A stretch of DNA of 64,000 nucleotides. It comes from an uncultured Methylomonas sp. (GTDB lineage: Bacteria > Pseudomonadota > Gammaproteobacteria > Methylococcales > Methylomonadaceae). Shown here piece after piece: positions 8,605 through 21,674 of this stretch; positions within the stretch are counted from its first letter, which is position 1; the number at the start of each line of letters is the position of its first letter. Location: positions 1 through 64,000 of the forward strand of contig CAKZJE010000116.1 of the NCBI GenBank assembly GCA_936941155.1. The letters run 5' to 3'. The notes below the pieces were generated by a model, which did no database searches, was not told the origin of the DNA, and saw nothing but the letters and a program-made list of their open reading frames with translations. The translations under genes were made by a program, and so were the position numbers.

Positions 8605-8829
8605 ATGACTGTAAAACAACAACTCATTGCCGAAATTGACAGCCTCAATGAACAGCAACTCGAAGCAATGCAAAAATTGATGAAAAAATTTATAAAAAAA
8701 ATTCAAACGCGACAACCTGTTTTAAAACGCGGCAAAGGCTGGTCAGATGAACTGATTAACAAAACCTGCGGCGCATGGGAAGGCGAATTATTAACACGCC
8801 CAACCCAATTAGACTATGACAACTCGTAA
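8605..8829 (+). CDS. Small hypothetical protein, antitoxin-like
   Basis: The start at 8605 is chosen because AAAGGAG lies 7-8 bases upstream. The 74 residues begin with an amphipathic helix (QQLIAEIDSLNEQQLEAMQK) and end with a basic, disordered-looking tail (KRGKGWSDELINKTCGAWEG). Small proteins of this form often accompany PIN-domain toxins. Only a 19-codon frame starting with an overlapping ATG (8816) follows, so no toxin survives. The function is unproven. Confidence 0.5.
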   Translation: MTVKQQLIAEIDSLNEQQLEAMQKLMKKFIKKIQTRQPVLKRGKGWSDELINKTCGAWEGELLTRPTQLDYDNS

Positions 8830-9139
8830 GCCACATTCCAACACCACATACCTTTCAGCGGGTCATTTAATTTAAACGCATTGGTACGCCATGCGCCGCC
8901 CGGCAGATGATGACGCAGAAAGCAAAACTGCCAATCCACGCGCTATCGAAAAGATTTAAGCTAAGGCATTAATAGATTGCCTTTTATGACCGCTCCCCAA
9001 ACTCTTTTTTAGCATTCAGACGCAGCGTCATTGCCATTAAGTTACAGCAAAATTTATAAGACGACTGGTCGTCTTGAAAAATTTCCTCAGAACTCGCACC
9101 AAGCATCTATATAAATTCTACGCAATTTTGAGCAACCGC
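8830..9139. other. Intergenic region between convergent genes, contains one palindromic repeat
   Basis: I see no gene here. The only structure is the AAGACGAC palindrome at 9058-9075, which lies between the convergent ends of the antitoxin-like gene and the RCK gene. Confidence 0.6.
9058..9075. repeat. AAGACGACYRGTCGTCTT palindromic repeat, copy 1
   Basis: This is an 18-bp palindrome (AAGACGACTGGTCGTCTT) followed by GAAAAATTT. Seven more copies occur in the window, all or nearly all intergenic. Here it could also serve as a hairpin terminator for the minus-strand RCK gene. Confidence 0.85.
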
Positions 9140-9841
9140 TTAATTATGAGATGAATTAGCAATCTGTTTTTTAAAATCCTGAATTTCATTTGCAGGCCCC
9201 ATCACAACCAAAATATCACCCACATCCAATTTATGCTGTTTTTCATTAATAGAAAAATGCAAATCCTCGCCTAATTCTTTATCCACAATCCCAATTAAAA
9301 TTAAATTAAATTGCTCATTCAAATTTAAATTACAAACATAACTATCTTGTAAATATGAACCCACTGGAATTGCAATTTCTGCCATATTTAAATCATAACG
9401 CCCAAAAACAGTATGATCTAAAATATTGGTCATATCTGGCTTTTTAATTAACTCATGAATTTTCCTACCGCAAATCTCATAAGGATTAATAATTTTATTC
9501 GCGCCCGCTGCAATTAATTTCTCCCCCGCATCGTGATTTTCCATCACTGCAATAATGGTTAAATTTTTATCTAAAGCGCGTGCCGAAATCGTTAAAAACA
9601 CATTATCAGCATCGTGCGAAAAAAAACAAAACGCGACATCCACTGTTGTGCCAATACCAATGGCGCGTAATTCATCATCATTGCGAAAATCAATAATTTT
9701 ACAATCAAAACCTTCCGCAATTGCCTTTGCTGCTAGTTTTTCATCGAATTCAACCACCAGAATTTGATATAAATCAGTATCTAAACGATTCATTGCTTCC
9801 ACCGCTAAGCGGTTATAACCAAATATCACAACGTTTTTCAC
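9140..9841 (-). CDS. RCK (TrkA N plus TrkA C) NAD-binding protein, K+ transport regulator
   Basis: The 233-residue protein has an N-terminal Rossmann fold (VVIFGYNRLAVEAM; the third glycine of GxGxxG is replaced) and a TrkA C-type domain from ~150. The start is one of two adjacent GTG codons. The second (9841) makes a GTGA overlap with the channel stop and has AGAGG at better spacing. Since the upstream channel already carries one RCK unit, this protein probably supplies the second RCK layer of the gating ring as a separate chain, binding nucleotide or another ligand to control K+ flux. It could alternatively regulate a distinct Trk/Ktr transporter. Confidence 0.8.
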   Translation of the reverse strand: MKNVVIFGYNRLAVEAMNRLDTDLYQILVVEFDEKLAAKAIAEGFDCKIIDFRNDDELRAIGIGTTVDVAFCFFSHDADNVFLTISARALDKNLTIIAVMENHDAGEKLIAAGANKIINPYEICGRKIHELIKKPDMTNILDHTVFGRYDLNMAEIAIPVGSYLQDSYVCNLNLNEQFNLILIGIVDKELGEDLHFSINEKQHKLDVGDILVVMGPANEIQDFKKQIANSSHN

Positions 9842-11439
9842 CACGCGCCTCTTGTTTTTGGTCTGCTTTTTTCAATTTGTTCCCGAAAATATTCAATACT
9901 CATTTCTCGTCCTAATACCAAGAGAATATCGTTTTTTCGGCAAATAAAATGTTTCTCAGGATTAAAATAAAAATGTTGATGTTTCACATGATAACGATTG
10001 CGATGTTTTTGGTGTAATTCATTAGTGCTAATAATGCCAACTAAACTTAATTTACGTTGTTCAAAACCAATTTCTAAAATACTTTTTCCTTCCAAAATTG
10101 AGCCTTCATAAACGACTAATGTATCCATCAAAATATGTTTACGTTCTTGCAAAATCCCTAAAATAGCTTCCACTGCAACCGGTTGTCCAACATATTCCGC
10201 TGCCAATAATCCAGCAATTTGAAACGGTTGAATAATGTGGTCAGCTCCGGCTTGTTCCATTTTTTTGGCATTATTATGATGATTGACTCTGGAAATAATC
10301 CGAATAGTCGGGTTTAAATAGCGGCTGCTTAAGGTGACATAAACATTGGCAACATCATCACCTGTGGTGCAAACAACGGTGGATGCGCCGCGATTAATGC
10401 CGGCATTTAATAACACGCGATTGCGACTGGCATCATCATGGATGGCTAAAAAACCGTGTCGTTTCGCCAAATGAATATTTTCTAGGCTGTTATCAATCAC
10501 AATAAAACGTTGTTTATCTTTTTGCAGTTGCCATGCGATTTCTTGACCGACACGCCCAAAGCCACAAATAATCACAAAATTTTTATACAAGCGCAATTCG
10601 CTGTAAGTGCGGTTTTCGCGCAGAATGTGCATTTGTTCAGTAAATGCCGCCACAATAATTGAGGCAAAAAAGGATAACACGCCTAAGCCGGATAAAATCA
10701 GTGTCATTGCCACAAATCGCCCGCCGACTGTTTGCGGAGTTATATCGCCATAACCGACGGTTGAAATTGTCACCACTGCCCAATAAAAAGTATCAAATAA
10801 TGATTTAATTTGGCTATTTGGTGCTTTGTGCTCAAATAAATACATGGCAATACTGGCAATAAAAACCAAAAATCCAACAAAACCAACCAAAGTAAAAAGT
10901 TCAAATCGGCGGCTATTTAAAACACCTGCAAACAATTTAACGCTGGTGGAATAGCGAAAGAGTTTAAATAATCTAAAAATTAAAAAGATGCGTAAAAACC
11001 AAACAGCTCTAAAACTTGGGAATATTGCGAGTAAATCAATAATGGCAGTAATTGAAAAAATATAACTGAGTTTTTTGGCAAGAATGATTTTTAAAACTTC
11101 GTGTAATTTAAATGGCGTATTTAGATATTGTGATTTTTCATGGTAATCAATAATTAATTGATGGCTATCGCTATAAATCCAAGCCCGCAAGAGATATTCA
11201 ATGACAAAAACAATAATAACGGTTGCTTCAAAAAAATGACTGGCAATAGATAATTCATTATCCATATCATAAATGATAAAAAACACACTGAGCGTGACAA
11301 AAAAAATCATAAAAAAATCAAAATAGGATTTATTTTTGCTGTGTTGATTTTCTAATAAATTATAAAAGAAACTTTTGCATCGCTGATAACGCTTTGAGTT
11401 TTTTAAAAAATAGGCGTAGCGAATTAAAAGCTTTTTCAT
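9838..11439 (-). CDS. Voltage-gated-type K+ channel with C-terminal RCK domain
   Basis: The protein has 533 residues. Six membrane segments are predicted (S1 ~40-57, S2 ~68-88, S3 ~124-142, S4 ~147-163 with spaced Arg/Lys in LRIFLIFRLFKLFRYS, S5 ~180-202, S6 ~238-267). The pore helix leads to the K+ selectivity filter TVGYGD (227-232). A soluble part follows with a Rossmann motif ICGFGRVGQ (291-299) and a TrkA C-like region to the end. This is the Kch/MthK class of inner-membrane K+ channels. The pair with the downstream RCK gene (4-bp overlap) implies a two-protein gating assembly. Confidence 0.9.
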   Translation of the reverse strand: MKKLLIRYAYFLKNSKRYQRCKSFFYNLLENQHSKNKSYFDFFMIFFVTLSVFFIIYDMDNELSIASHFFEATVIIVFVIEYLLRAWIYSDSHQLIIDYHEKSQYLNTPFKLHEVLKIILAKKLSYIFSITAIIDLLAIFPSFRAVWFLRIFLIFRLFKLFRYSTSVKLFAGVLNSRRFELFTLVGFVGFLVFIASIAMYLFEHKAPNSQIKSLFDTFYWAVVTISTVGYGDITPQTVGGRFVAMTLILSGLGVLSFFASIIVAAFTEQMHILRENRTYSELRLYKNFVIICGFGRVGQEIAWQLQKDKQRFIVIDNSLENIHLAKRHGFLAIHDDASRNRVLLNAGINRGASTVVCTTGDDVANVYVTLSSRYLNPTIRIISRVNHHNNAKKMEQAGADHIIQPFQIAGLLAAEYVGQPVAVEAILGILQERKHILMDTLVVYEGSILEGKSILEIGFEQRKLSLVGIISTNELHQKHRNRYHVKHQHFYFNPEKHFICRKNDILLVLGREMSIEYFREQIEKSRPKTRGAW

Positions 11440-11661
11440 TTCAGATAATTGATTTAAACAAAGGGCGCTAAGTTTGTTGAAAGGTTAAGTTTTACGGCGA
11501 AAAATTTTAACTGATTGAGTGCAACTGTTTGTGCTACAGCAATCAACAGTATGATAAAGTTTATCTCTGATAAGAAATTAACAAAAAATTTTAGTGCAGA
11601 TGTGGGGCGGCTTCAGCTTTGTTTTTTCACTGCTAAAGTAGCTTTCACAAAGAAAAATGTA

Positions 11662-11689
11662 TTGTCACTTAATATAACTACAATAAAAT
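11662..11689 (+). promoter_or_regulatory. Predicted sigma70 promoter of the fructosamine-kinase-like gene
   Basis: TTGTCA (11662-11667), a 16-base spacer, then TAAAAT (11684-11689). The predicted start site is only ~10-20 bases from the start codon, giving a very short leader. Confidence 0.5.
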
Positions 11690-11704
11690 GACTTCACTTT
11701 GTAA

Positions 11705-12598
11705 ATGGTGATTATAGTGCGCCTAACAGAACAATTTATTCAACATCTGGCACAAAAAACCGGACAGTCACTGAAAAATCCTCGTTTAATGGCGGTAAGT
11801 GGTGGCGATATTAATCAGGCGTATCATTTGGCGACAGATTCAGGTTCGTGGTTTATGAAGGTGAATCAACCGCAGCTGCTGTCGATGTTTCAGGCAGAAG
11901 CCGCTGGGCTGCAAGAATTGGCGGCAACCGAAACGGTGCGGATTCCTAAGGTGGTTGCGTGTGATAAAACCACAGATTTCGCTTATTTGATTTTGGAATA
12001 TCTGGAGTTAAAACCGCAAAACAGCCAATCAGAACGCTTATTTGCGCAGCAATTGGCGCAGCTGCATCAACAAAAACACGCTTTTTTTGGCTGGTCTATT
12101 GAAAATACGATTGGTAGCACGCCTCAGTATAACGGTCGTTATGACAATTGGATAACGTTTTGGCAGCAGCAACGGTTAGGGGCGCAGCTCAAAATGGCGG
12201 CGCAAAAAGGTTATGGTGGAAATTTGCAAAGCAGCGGCGAAAAACTCTGCGCAGACATCGAGTTGTTTTTTAGCGGTTATGCTCCGTCGCCTGCGTTATT
12301 ACACGGTGATTTATGGGGCGGCAATAGTGCGGCAGATGTGCAAAATAGACCTGTGATGTTTGATCCGGCTTGTTATTATGGTGATAGAGAAACCGATATT
12401 GCGATGACGGAGCTATTTGGCGGTTTTGGACGCGAGTTTTATGCGGTTTATCAAGACTATTATCCTTTGGATGCGGGCTATCAAGTTCGCAAAACACTTT
12501 ACAATCTTTATCACATTCTCAATCATTTAAACTTATTTGGTCGCAGTTATTTGCACCGTAGTGAAGCGATGATTGCCACTTTACTCGCAGAAATTTAA
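11705..12598 (+). CDS. Fructosamine kinase family protein (FN3K-like)
   Basis: This is a 297-residue APH-fold kinase. LMAVSGGDINQAYHL and WFMKVNQP match the FN3K nucleotide and lysine region, LLHGDLWGGN (~198-207) is the catalytic loop, and MFDPACYYGDRETDIAMTEL is the metal-binding segment. FN3K enzymes phosphorylate ketoamines on glycated proteins or free sugars, which leads to deglycation; bacterial members may act on ribulosamines. Length matches the family. The start is uncertain: the ATG at 11705 or the GTG at 11717, neither with a good ribosome binding site. It is followed closely by the TatT gene. Confidence 0.88.
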   Translation: MVIIVRLTEQFIQHLAQKTGQSLKNPRLMAVSGGDINQAYHLATDSGSWFMKVNQPQLLSMFQAEAAGLQELAATETVRIPKVVACDKTTDFAYLILEYLELKPQNSQSERLFAQQLAQLHQQKHAFFGWSIENTIGSTPQYNGRYDNWITFWQQQRLGAQLKMAAQKGYGGNLQSSGEKLCADIELFFSGYAPSPALLHGDLWGGNSAADVQNRPVMFDPACYYGDRETDIAMTELFGGFGREFYAVYQDYYPLDAGYQVRKTLYNLYHILNHLNLFGRSYLHRSEAMIATLLAEI

Positions 12599-12620
12599 CT
12601 CATTGATTTTAGGATTCTTT

Positions 12621-13472
12621 ATGCAACGTTTACCACTTTCCATCGTGCTGATAGCGGCTTTAAATTTAAGCGGCTGTAGCTCGCTGATTTCTTCAGCCAC
12701 TGAAGAGTTTGGCAATAATTTATCGGCAGTGATATTAAATCATAATGATCCTGAAACGGTTGCCGCTGGCATTCCCAGTTATTTATTGTTGCAAGAAGCA
12801 TTGCTAAAACAACAGCCTGACAATCAAGCGTTGTTATTATCCACTGCGAAACTGTATGGTTCTTATGCGGGAATGCTGGATAACGAAGCGCGGCTGGCTG
12901 CGTTGAGCGAAAAAGCGTTGGATTTTAGTTTTCGTGCTGCATGTTTACAAAAAAAAGAATTTTGCCAGCTGAAAACTTTATCGTTTGCGGAATTTGAAAA
13001 AGTGATTCAAGCGAGTAATAACAATGATTTAGCGAGTTTATATGGCTTGGGCGCAAGTTGGGCGTTGTGGATTCAGGGGCATAAAAGCAATTGGGATGCG
13101 GTTGCGCAGTTGGCACAAGTGAAAACCATTATGCAGCAAGTGATTAAGCTGGATGAAAAGTATGAAAACGGTTCGGCGCATTTGTATTTAGCCGTGCTTG
13201 CTAGTTTGTTGCCTACTGCGATGGGCGGCGATGCGGTGAGTGCGAAACAGCATTTTGAGCAGGCGTTGAGTTTATCGCTAGACAAAAACTTGATGGTGAA
13301 AGTGTTGTATGCGAAGCATTATGCGCGAATGGTGTTTGACAGACCGTTGCACGACCGTCTTTTGAATGAAGTGCTAAAAAGTTCAATCACGCAAGAAAAC
13401 TTAACGCTGATTAATAGTTTGGCGCAACAGCAAGCAAAACAATTGCTAAAATCCGCAGAAGCTTATTTTTAA
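12621..13472 (+). CDS. TRAP transporter TatT-type lipoprotein
   Basis: Starting at 12621 (AGGAT just upstream) gives 283 residues with a lipoprotein signal ending LNLSGC (Cys19). The rest is helical, TPR-like, with NNDLASLYGLGASWALWIQ and HLYLAVLASLLPTAMGGD, matching the TatT (TP0956-like) family. TatT is a periplasmic trimeric TPR lipoprotein that binds the DctP subunit of a TRAP transporter. In most genomes tatT is next to dctP; here dctQM is 9 kb upstream and dctP is 41 kb downstream. Confidence 0.8.
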   Translation: MQRLPLSIVLIAALNLSGCSSLISSATEEFGNNLSAVILNHNDPETVAAGIPSYLLLQEALLKQQPDNQALLLSTAKLYGSYAGMLDNEARLAALSEKALDFSFRAACLQKKEFCQLKTLSFAEFEKVIQASNNNDLASLYGLGASWALWIQGHKSNWDAVAQLAQVKTIMQQVIKLDEKYENGSAHLYLAVLASLLPTAMGGDAVSAKQHFEQALSLSLDKNLMVKVLYAKHYARMVFDRPLHDRLLNEVLKSSITQENLTLINSLAQQQAKQLLKSAEAYF

Positions 13473-13493
13473 AATTTCAGGGGATTATTCATC

Positions 13494-14078
13494 ATGGCTG
13501 TTTCTACCACTCTACTTTCCCTAAACCGGATTGCGCAATTTGCGGCACGTTTTGAAATGCAGGAAGACGGCTCAGTTGCTTATTATCACCCAGATCGTGC
13601 AACAGGTGGATTGCCTTGCACGTTAGAAGAGTGTGAGAAACTGATTGATGATTACACCAGAACCTATAGAGACTCAATGAAATGGATGATCTATTGGGCA
13701 ATTGTCAGTGGCATAACCTTAGGGTTGTTGGAGGCTAGTGAGACATGGGTGACAACGCGCTGGGTGCAATATGCAATTATGCTCGCGCCGTTTCCTTTGG
13801 TTATCTATTTATGGTATCAGGCTGGGCAAAAACCATTGCAGTTGTTGGGCACGCGCTTACATTGTTCGCCGCCACGCAGTGTGGAAAGTGCGTTTTGGAG
13901 TCGTGTGCGTGCTTTGCCTGGCAGTCTTTTTCTTTATATGTGTTTGCCAAGTGGCGGATTAGTGTATTACGCGATAGAAGATGGATGGGAAAAAGTTGGG
14001 ATTAGTTCTTTAGTGATTGTCGGCTGCAATTTGCTAATGACGGTAGTTTGGCTGTATGCCAGATGGATTCGGAAATAA
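13494..14078 (+). CDS. Hypothetical inner-membrane protein with four membrane segments
   Basis: I do not recognise this 194-residue protein. An N-terminal soluble part (~60 residues, with YYHPDRATGGLPCTLEECEK) is followed by four hydrophobic segments at about 62-82, 90-111, 144-164 and 168-191. An AGGGG lies ~10 bases before the ATG. It is 22 bp after the TatT gene and 63 bp before parB, in the same direction, so it may be cotranscribed with either. No catalytic motif is visible. Confidence 0.65.
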   Translation: MAVSTTLLSLNRIAQFAARFEMQEDGSVAYYHPDRATGGLPCTLEECEKLIDDYTRTYRDSMKWMIYWAIVSGITLGLLEASETWVTTRWVQYAIMLAPFPLVIYLWYQAGQKPLQLLGTRLHCSPPRSVESAFWSRVRALPGSLFLYMCLPSGGLVYYAIEDGWEKVGISSLVIVGCNLLMTVVWLYARWIRK

Positions 14079-14140
14079 ATTAACTTTGTACGAGATGCGC
14101 GAGTGTTACCATCAAATTTTAAAATATTTAGCTTAAGGTT

Positions 14141-14986
14141 ATGGAATTTAATACTGCGAGTTTAGAAAGCTTGTTTGCAACAATTACGGAAAATGCTCCC
14201 GATAACAACACTCGTGAATCTTTGCAATGGTTGCCGATAGAGTTTTTGCAGCGAGGAAAATATCAACCTCGCCAAGAATTTAAGCAAGAAACTTTACAGG
14301 AATTAGCTAACTCAATCCAAGCACAGGGAATTATTCAACCGATAGTTGTGCGTGAATTAAATAAAAATAAATTTGAAATTATCGCAGGCGAACGACGTTG
14401 GCGAGCGGCGCAATTAGCAGGATTAGAACAAGTTCCTGTGATTGTTAAGCAATTAGATGAAAAAGCTGCAATGGCAATTGCTTTGATTGAAAATATTCAG
14501 CGCGAAGATTTAAATCCATTGGAAGAAGCTGAGGCGTTGAAAAAATTGTTGGATAATTTTCAGATGACGCACCAGCAATTGGCTGATACTGTTGGAAAAT
14601 CAAGAGCCGCAGTGACTAATTTTTTAAGATTATTGGATTTATCTGACGCGGTTAAATCGTTAATTTTCAAAGGTCAGCTTAGCATGGGGCACGCAAGAGC
14701 GTTATTAACCCTAGAGCCTGCGGTGCAACAACAATTAGCGAATAAAATTATTCAACAAGGGTTGACTGTGAGAGGCGCGGAAATGTTAGCGAAACAAGAG
14801 CAATTTCAACAACCTACACTGTTACGAAAAATAATTGATCGCGATACTTTGTATTTACAACAACAAATTAGCGAAAAGTTGAATGCCAAAGTCGAAATTA
14901 ATCACAAGAAAAATGGTTCAGGACAGTTGGTAATAAATTACACAAATTTAGAGGAACTCGATGGAATTTTGCAGCAGTTTAGATAA
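14141..14986 (+). CDS. parB: Chromosome partitioning protein ParB
   Basis: The protein has 281 residues. The ParB/Spo0J N-terminal CTPase domain is clear (GIIQPIVVRE, then AGERRWRAAQLAGL at 82-95, then ENIQREDLNPLEEA). A central HTH follows (TVGKSRAAVTNFLRLLDL, with GHARALL after it), then a short C-terminal dimer domain. ParB loads at parS sites and spreads as a CTP-dependent clamp. The position just before the atp operon is the ancestral mnmG-rsmG-parA-parB-atp order, but parA is not adjacent: the two upstream genes are unrelated. No parS-like site was seen nearby. Confidence 0.93.
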   Translation: MEFNTASLESLFATITENAPDNNTRESLQWLPIEFLQRGKYQPRQEFKQETLQELANSIQAQGIIQPIVVRELNKNKFEIIAGERRWRAAQLAGLEQVPVIVKQLDEKAAMAIALIENIQREDLNPLEEAEALKKLLDNFQMTHQQLADTVGKSRAAVTNFLRLLDLSDAVKSLIFKGQLSMGHARALLTLEPAVQQQLANKIIQQGLTVRGAEMLAKQEQFQQPTLLRKIIDRDTLYLQQQISEKLNAKVEINHKKNGSGQLVINYTNLEELDGILQQFR

Positions 14987-15199
14987 GTGCTTTGCGAACT
15001 CTCCCAAAGCTTGTTTAAAAACATAGCAAATAGCTGGGTAGTTATTGCGTATATAGAAAATTTAGTTTGCTTGTATAAAGCTAATTAAAATTCATAATTG
15101 CAAACGCTAAGTTATTCAAAAAAACCGCTTTTTTTATCTGGTTATTATCCATCTTAAAAGATTCAAACGCTGCTAACTATTGATTAACTTTAATCATTC

Positions 15200-15228
15200 T
15201 TGATTTAATAGAAGTCGACCGCTATAAT
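15200..15228 (+). promoter_or_regulatory. Sigma70 promoter of the atp operon
   Basis: TTGATT (15200-15205), a 17-base spacer, then a perfect TATAAT (15223-15228), ~25 bp before the atpI start. The 270-base gap between parB and atpI holds nothing else obvious. Confidence 0.75.
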
Positions 15229-15256
15229 CCATAGGCTTTTGCAATGAGAAAAATAG

Positions 15257-15622
15257 ATGACGGCAGAAAAAAAGCTTTCTACTGTCAGTAAAATTTTGGC
15301 TCTACAAGTTCTGGTGATTCTTGCAATCACAACAGGGTTTTATATTGCAGTAGGCTGGCCTAGAGCATTATCTCCTTTATTAGGAGGGCTGGCAGCGTTT
15401 GTTCCTAACGTATATTTAGCGATAAGAATGGCTAGATCAGCAGGACAACCCGCACAAAAAATAGTTCGTTCGTTCTATGCTGGCGAATCAGGAAAGTTAA
15501 TTTTAACAGGAATGCTGTTTTATATGATTTTCCAAATCCCCAACATAGCGTTATTTCCGTTGCTGACAACTTATGTCGCAACGTTATCGGTTTTCTGGTT
15601 CGCGCTATTAATGCGTGATTGA
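15257..15622 (+). CDS. atpI: ATP synthase protein I
   Basis: This 121-residue hydrophobic protein has four membrane segments; GWPRALSPLLGGLAAFVPN and FYAGESGKLILTGMLF match AtpI. AtpI assists assembly of the c-ring and is the standard first gene of gammaproteobacterial atp operons. It begins ~25 bp after the promoter and ends 19 bp before atpB. Confidence 0.9.
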   Translation: MTAEKKLSTVSKILALQVLVILAITTGFYIAVGWPRALSPLLGGLAAFVPNVYLAIRMARSAGQPAQKIVRSFYAGESGKLILTGMLFYMIFQIPNIALFPLLTTYVATLSVFWFALLMRD

Positions 15623-15635
15623 CACACAAGAGTGA

Positions 15636-16421
<786 letters not shown>

Positions 16422-16437
16422 GATTTTTTTACTTTAA

Positions 16438-16749
<312 letters not shown>

Positions 16750-16791
16750 TACGCGCTTGAGTCACTATCCACTAAACAAGAGGAACGCATC

Positions 16792-17271
16792 GTGAGTATC
16801 AATGCTACTCTGATCGGTCAAATGATTACGTTTACGCTTCTGGTATGGTTTACTATGAAGTATATTTGGCCGCCACTCATCACAGCACTAGAAGAACGTA
16901 GAGCCAAAATTGCCGACGGTTTGGCAGCAGCTGAAAAAGGTCAAGAAGAGATGGAGCGGGCAGAAAAACGTGCCAGTGAAAAACTCAAAGCTGCCAAAGA
17001 ACAATCTGCTGATATTATTAATTTGGCGCAAAAACGTGCCAATGAAGTTGTGGAAGAATCAAAAGCAAACGCCAAAAAAGAAGGCGATCGTATGATTGAA
17101 GCAGCTAAAGCACAGATTGAGCAAGAAATTGCACAAGTCAAAGAAAATTTGCGTCAAGAAGTAGCTACATTAGCGTTAAAAGCTGCTGAACAGATTTTAC
17201 AAAAAGAAATCAATAAAGCAGAACATAACGATATTATCGCTAAAGTTTCTAGCCAGTTAGGTCAAGCATAA
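16792..17271 (+). CDS. atpF: F1Fo ATP synthase subunit b
   Basis: The 159-residue peripheral stalk subunit starts with GTG (GAGGAACGC upstream). One N-terminal membrane helix ([17 protein letters not shown]) is followed by a long charged coiled coil (residues ~35-140). It dimerises and links subunit a to the F1 head via delta. The stop overlaps the atpH start (TAATG). Confidence 0.96.
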   Translation: MSINATLIGQMITFTLLVWFTMKYIWPPLITALEERRAKIADGLAAAEKGQEEMERAEKRASEKLKAAKEQSADIINLAQKRANEVVEESKANAKKEGDRMIEAAKAQIEQEIAQVKENLRQEVATLALKAAEQILQKEINKAEHNDIIAKVSSQLGQA

Positions 17272-17807
17272 TGAGCGAATTATCAACATTGGCAAGACCT
17301 TACGCAGCAGCGGTATTTAAAAGAGCCAGCGAATCTGACAGTGCAGAGCAATGGTCACAAATGCTGAATTTTATCGCTGCGGTGGTTAAAGACAAAGATA
17401 TTTCTACCATTATAGAAAATCCTAAAGTCAGTCAAGACAGACTAATTCAATTGTTATTGGATATCTGTGCCGGACAGCTTAACGGTGAAGGTGAAAACTT
17501 TCTAAAGTTATTGGTTCAAAATGATCGTTTGACACTTGCCCCCCAAATTTCAAAGCTTTATGAAAACCATAAAGCGGATGCCGAAGGTTATGTCGATGTT
17601 GATGTTACAACTGCCTACGCTTTTACTAAAGAAGAGCAAAAAAAGTTTACATCTGCACTGGAAAAAACTTTGGCTAAGAAAGTTCGCATTTCTGTGAATG
17701 TGGACAAATCATTAATTGGTGGGTTTCTGGCAAAAGCAGGCGACAGAGTGATTGACGGTTCTATCAAAGGTCGACTTCAACACATGCAAAAGACTCTAAA
17801 AGCTTAA
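17271..17807 (+). CDS. atpH: F1Fo ATP synthase subunit delta
   Basis: The 178-residue delta subunit has the typical start (LSTLARPYAAAVFKRA) and C-terminal signature (SLIGGFLAKAGDRVIDGSI). It caps F1 and joins it to subunit b. It overlaps atpF by one base. Confidence 0.96.
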   Translation: MSELSTLARPYAAAVFKRASESDSAEQWSQMLNFIAAVVKDKDISTIIENPKVSQDRLIQLLLDICAGQLNGEGENFLKLLVQNDRLTLAPQISKLYENHKADAEGYVDVDVTTAYAFTKEEQKKFTSALEKTLAKKVRISVNVDKSLIGGFLAKAGDRVIDGSIKGRLQHMQKTLKA

Positions 17808-17820
17808 GAGATAAAACAAT

Positions 17821-19362
17821 ATGCAATTAAATCCATCTGAAATCAGTGATCTTATTAAGAAAAAGATCGAGAATTTCGATACAAATGTCGAAGTTCATGC
17901 AGAAGGTACCGTAGTCAGTGTGACTGACGGTATTGTAAGAATACATGGCTTGTCCGATGCAATGCAGGGGGAAATGTTAGAGTTTCCTGGCGGCAGCTAC
18001 GGAATGGCTTTGAACTTAGAAAGAGATTCAGTAGGCGCGGTAATTTTAGGCGCGTACCAACATATTTCTGAAGGCGATACCGTTAAATGTACCGGTAAAA
18101 TTTTAGAAGTACCTGTTGGTGAAGCTTTATTAGGTCGTGTGGTTGATGCTTTAGGTAATCCTATCGACGGCAAAGGCGCGATTAATACGACTCTAACTTC
18201 ACCTGTTGAAAAAATCGCTCCCGGCGTTATCGCCCGTCAATCCGTTGATCAACCTGTACAATTAGGTTTGAAATCGATTGATGCGATGATTCCAGTCGGA
18301 CGTGGTCAACGTGAGTTAATCATCGGCGACCGTCAAACAGGTAAAACTGCGATTGCAATTGATGCGATTATCAACCAAAAAGGTACAGGCATTAAATGTA
18401 TCTATGTCGCGATTGGTCAAAAACGTTCTTCAATTGCTAACGTAGTTCGCAAACTAGAAGAGCATGGCGCGATGGCTCACACCATTATCGTTGTGGCTTC
18501 TGCATCAGAATCTGCTGCACTACAATTTATTGCACCGTACACCGGTTGCTCGATGGGTGAATATTTTAGAGATAACGGCGAAGATGCGCTGATTATTTAT
18601 GACGATTTAACCAAACAAGCTTGGGCGTACCGTCAAGTGTCGTTGTTATTACGTCGTCCGCCAGGTCGTGAAGCGTATCCTGGAGACGTTTTCTATTTGC
18701 ATTCTCGATTGCTGGAAAGAGCAGCGCGTATTAATGCGGATGAAGTTGAGAAATTAACCAATGGTCGCGTAAAAGGTAAAACAGGTTCATTGACTGCATT
18801 GCCAATTATCGAAACCCAAGGCGGTGACGTTTCTGCTTTCGTACCCACCAACGTAATTTCGATTACAGACGGGCAAATTTTCTTGGAATCTAACCTGTTC
18901 AACTCCGGTATTCGTCCTGCGGTTAACGCGGGTCTGTCAGTATCACGGGTAGGCGGCGCGGCTCAAACTAAGATTATTAAAAAGCTCGGCGGTGGTACTC
19001 GTTTAGACTTAGCACAATATCGTGAATTGGCTGCGTTTGCGCAGTTCGCTTCTGATTTGGACGAAAGCACTCGTAAGCAAATTGAACGCGGTCAACGTGT
19101 GACTGAGTTGATGAAGCAAAACCAATACTCGCCAATGTCAGTTGCGCAAATGGCTGTGTCATTGTTTGCAGCCAACGAAGGCTATTTAGATAAAGTCGAA
19201 GTTAAAAAAGTCTTAGATTTTGAAGCGGCTCTGCAATCGTATATGAAAGCTGAACATGCTGAATTAATGGCTAAAATTAACGCTACTGGCGATTTTAACG
19301 ATGAAATCAAGCAAGGTATGGCGACTGCGATAGAAACTTTCGTCAATACTCACAGCTGGTAG
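17821..19362 (+). CDS. atpA: F1Fo ATP synthase subunit alpha
   Basis: The 513-residue regulatory nucleotide-binding subunit has the P-loop [13 protein letters not shown] and the conserved [10 protein letters not shown]. It alternates with beta in the hexameric F1 head. Length and ends match the family. Confidence 0.98.
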   Translation: MQLNPSEISDLIKKKIENFDTNVEVHAEGTVVSVTDGIVRIHGLSDAMQGEMLEFPGGSYGMALNLERDSVGAVILGAYQHISEGDTVKCTGKILEVPVGEALLGRVVDALGNPIDGKGAINTTLTSPVEKIAPGVIARQSVDQPVQLGLKSIDAMIPVGRGQRELIIGDRQTGKTAIAIDAIINQKGTGIKCIYVAIGQKRSSIANVVRKLEEHGAMAHTIIVVASASESAALQFIAPYTGCSMGEYFRDNGEDALIIYDDLTKQAWAYRQVSLLLRRPPGREAYPGDVFYLHSRLLERAARINADEVEKLTNGRVKGKTGSLTALPIIETQGGDVSAFVPTNVISITDGQIFLESNLFNSGIRPAVNAGLSVSRVGGAAQTKIIKKLGGGTRLDLAQYRELAAFAQFASDLDESTRKQIERGQRVTELMKQNQYSPMSVAQMAVSLFAANEGYLDKVEVKKVLDFEAALQSYMKAEHAELMAKINATGDFNDEIKQGMATAIETFVNTHSW

Positions 19363-19371
19363 GGGGTATGT

Positions 19372-21650
<2,279 letters not shown>

Positions 21651-21674
21651 GCCACAACTTAAGGTAAGATTGAG

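Noticed and set aside
12270-12497. Minus-strand open frame inside the fructosamine kinase gene
   Set aside because: Antisense to a clear enzyme gene with conserved catalytic loop; no support of its own.
14987-15256. parS site near parB
   Set aside because: I looked for the TGTTTCACGTGAAACA consensus and close variants by eye and found none in this gap or beside parB.
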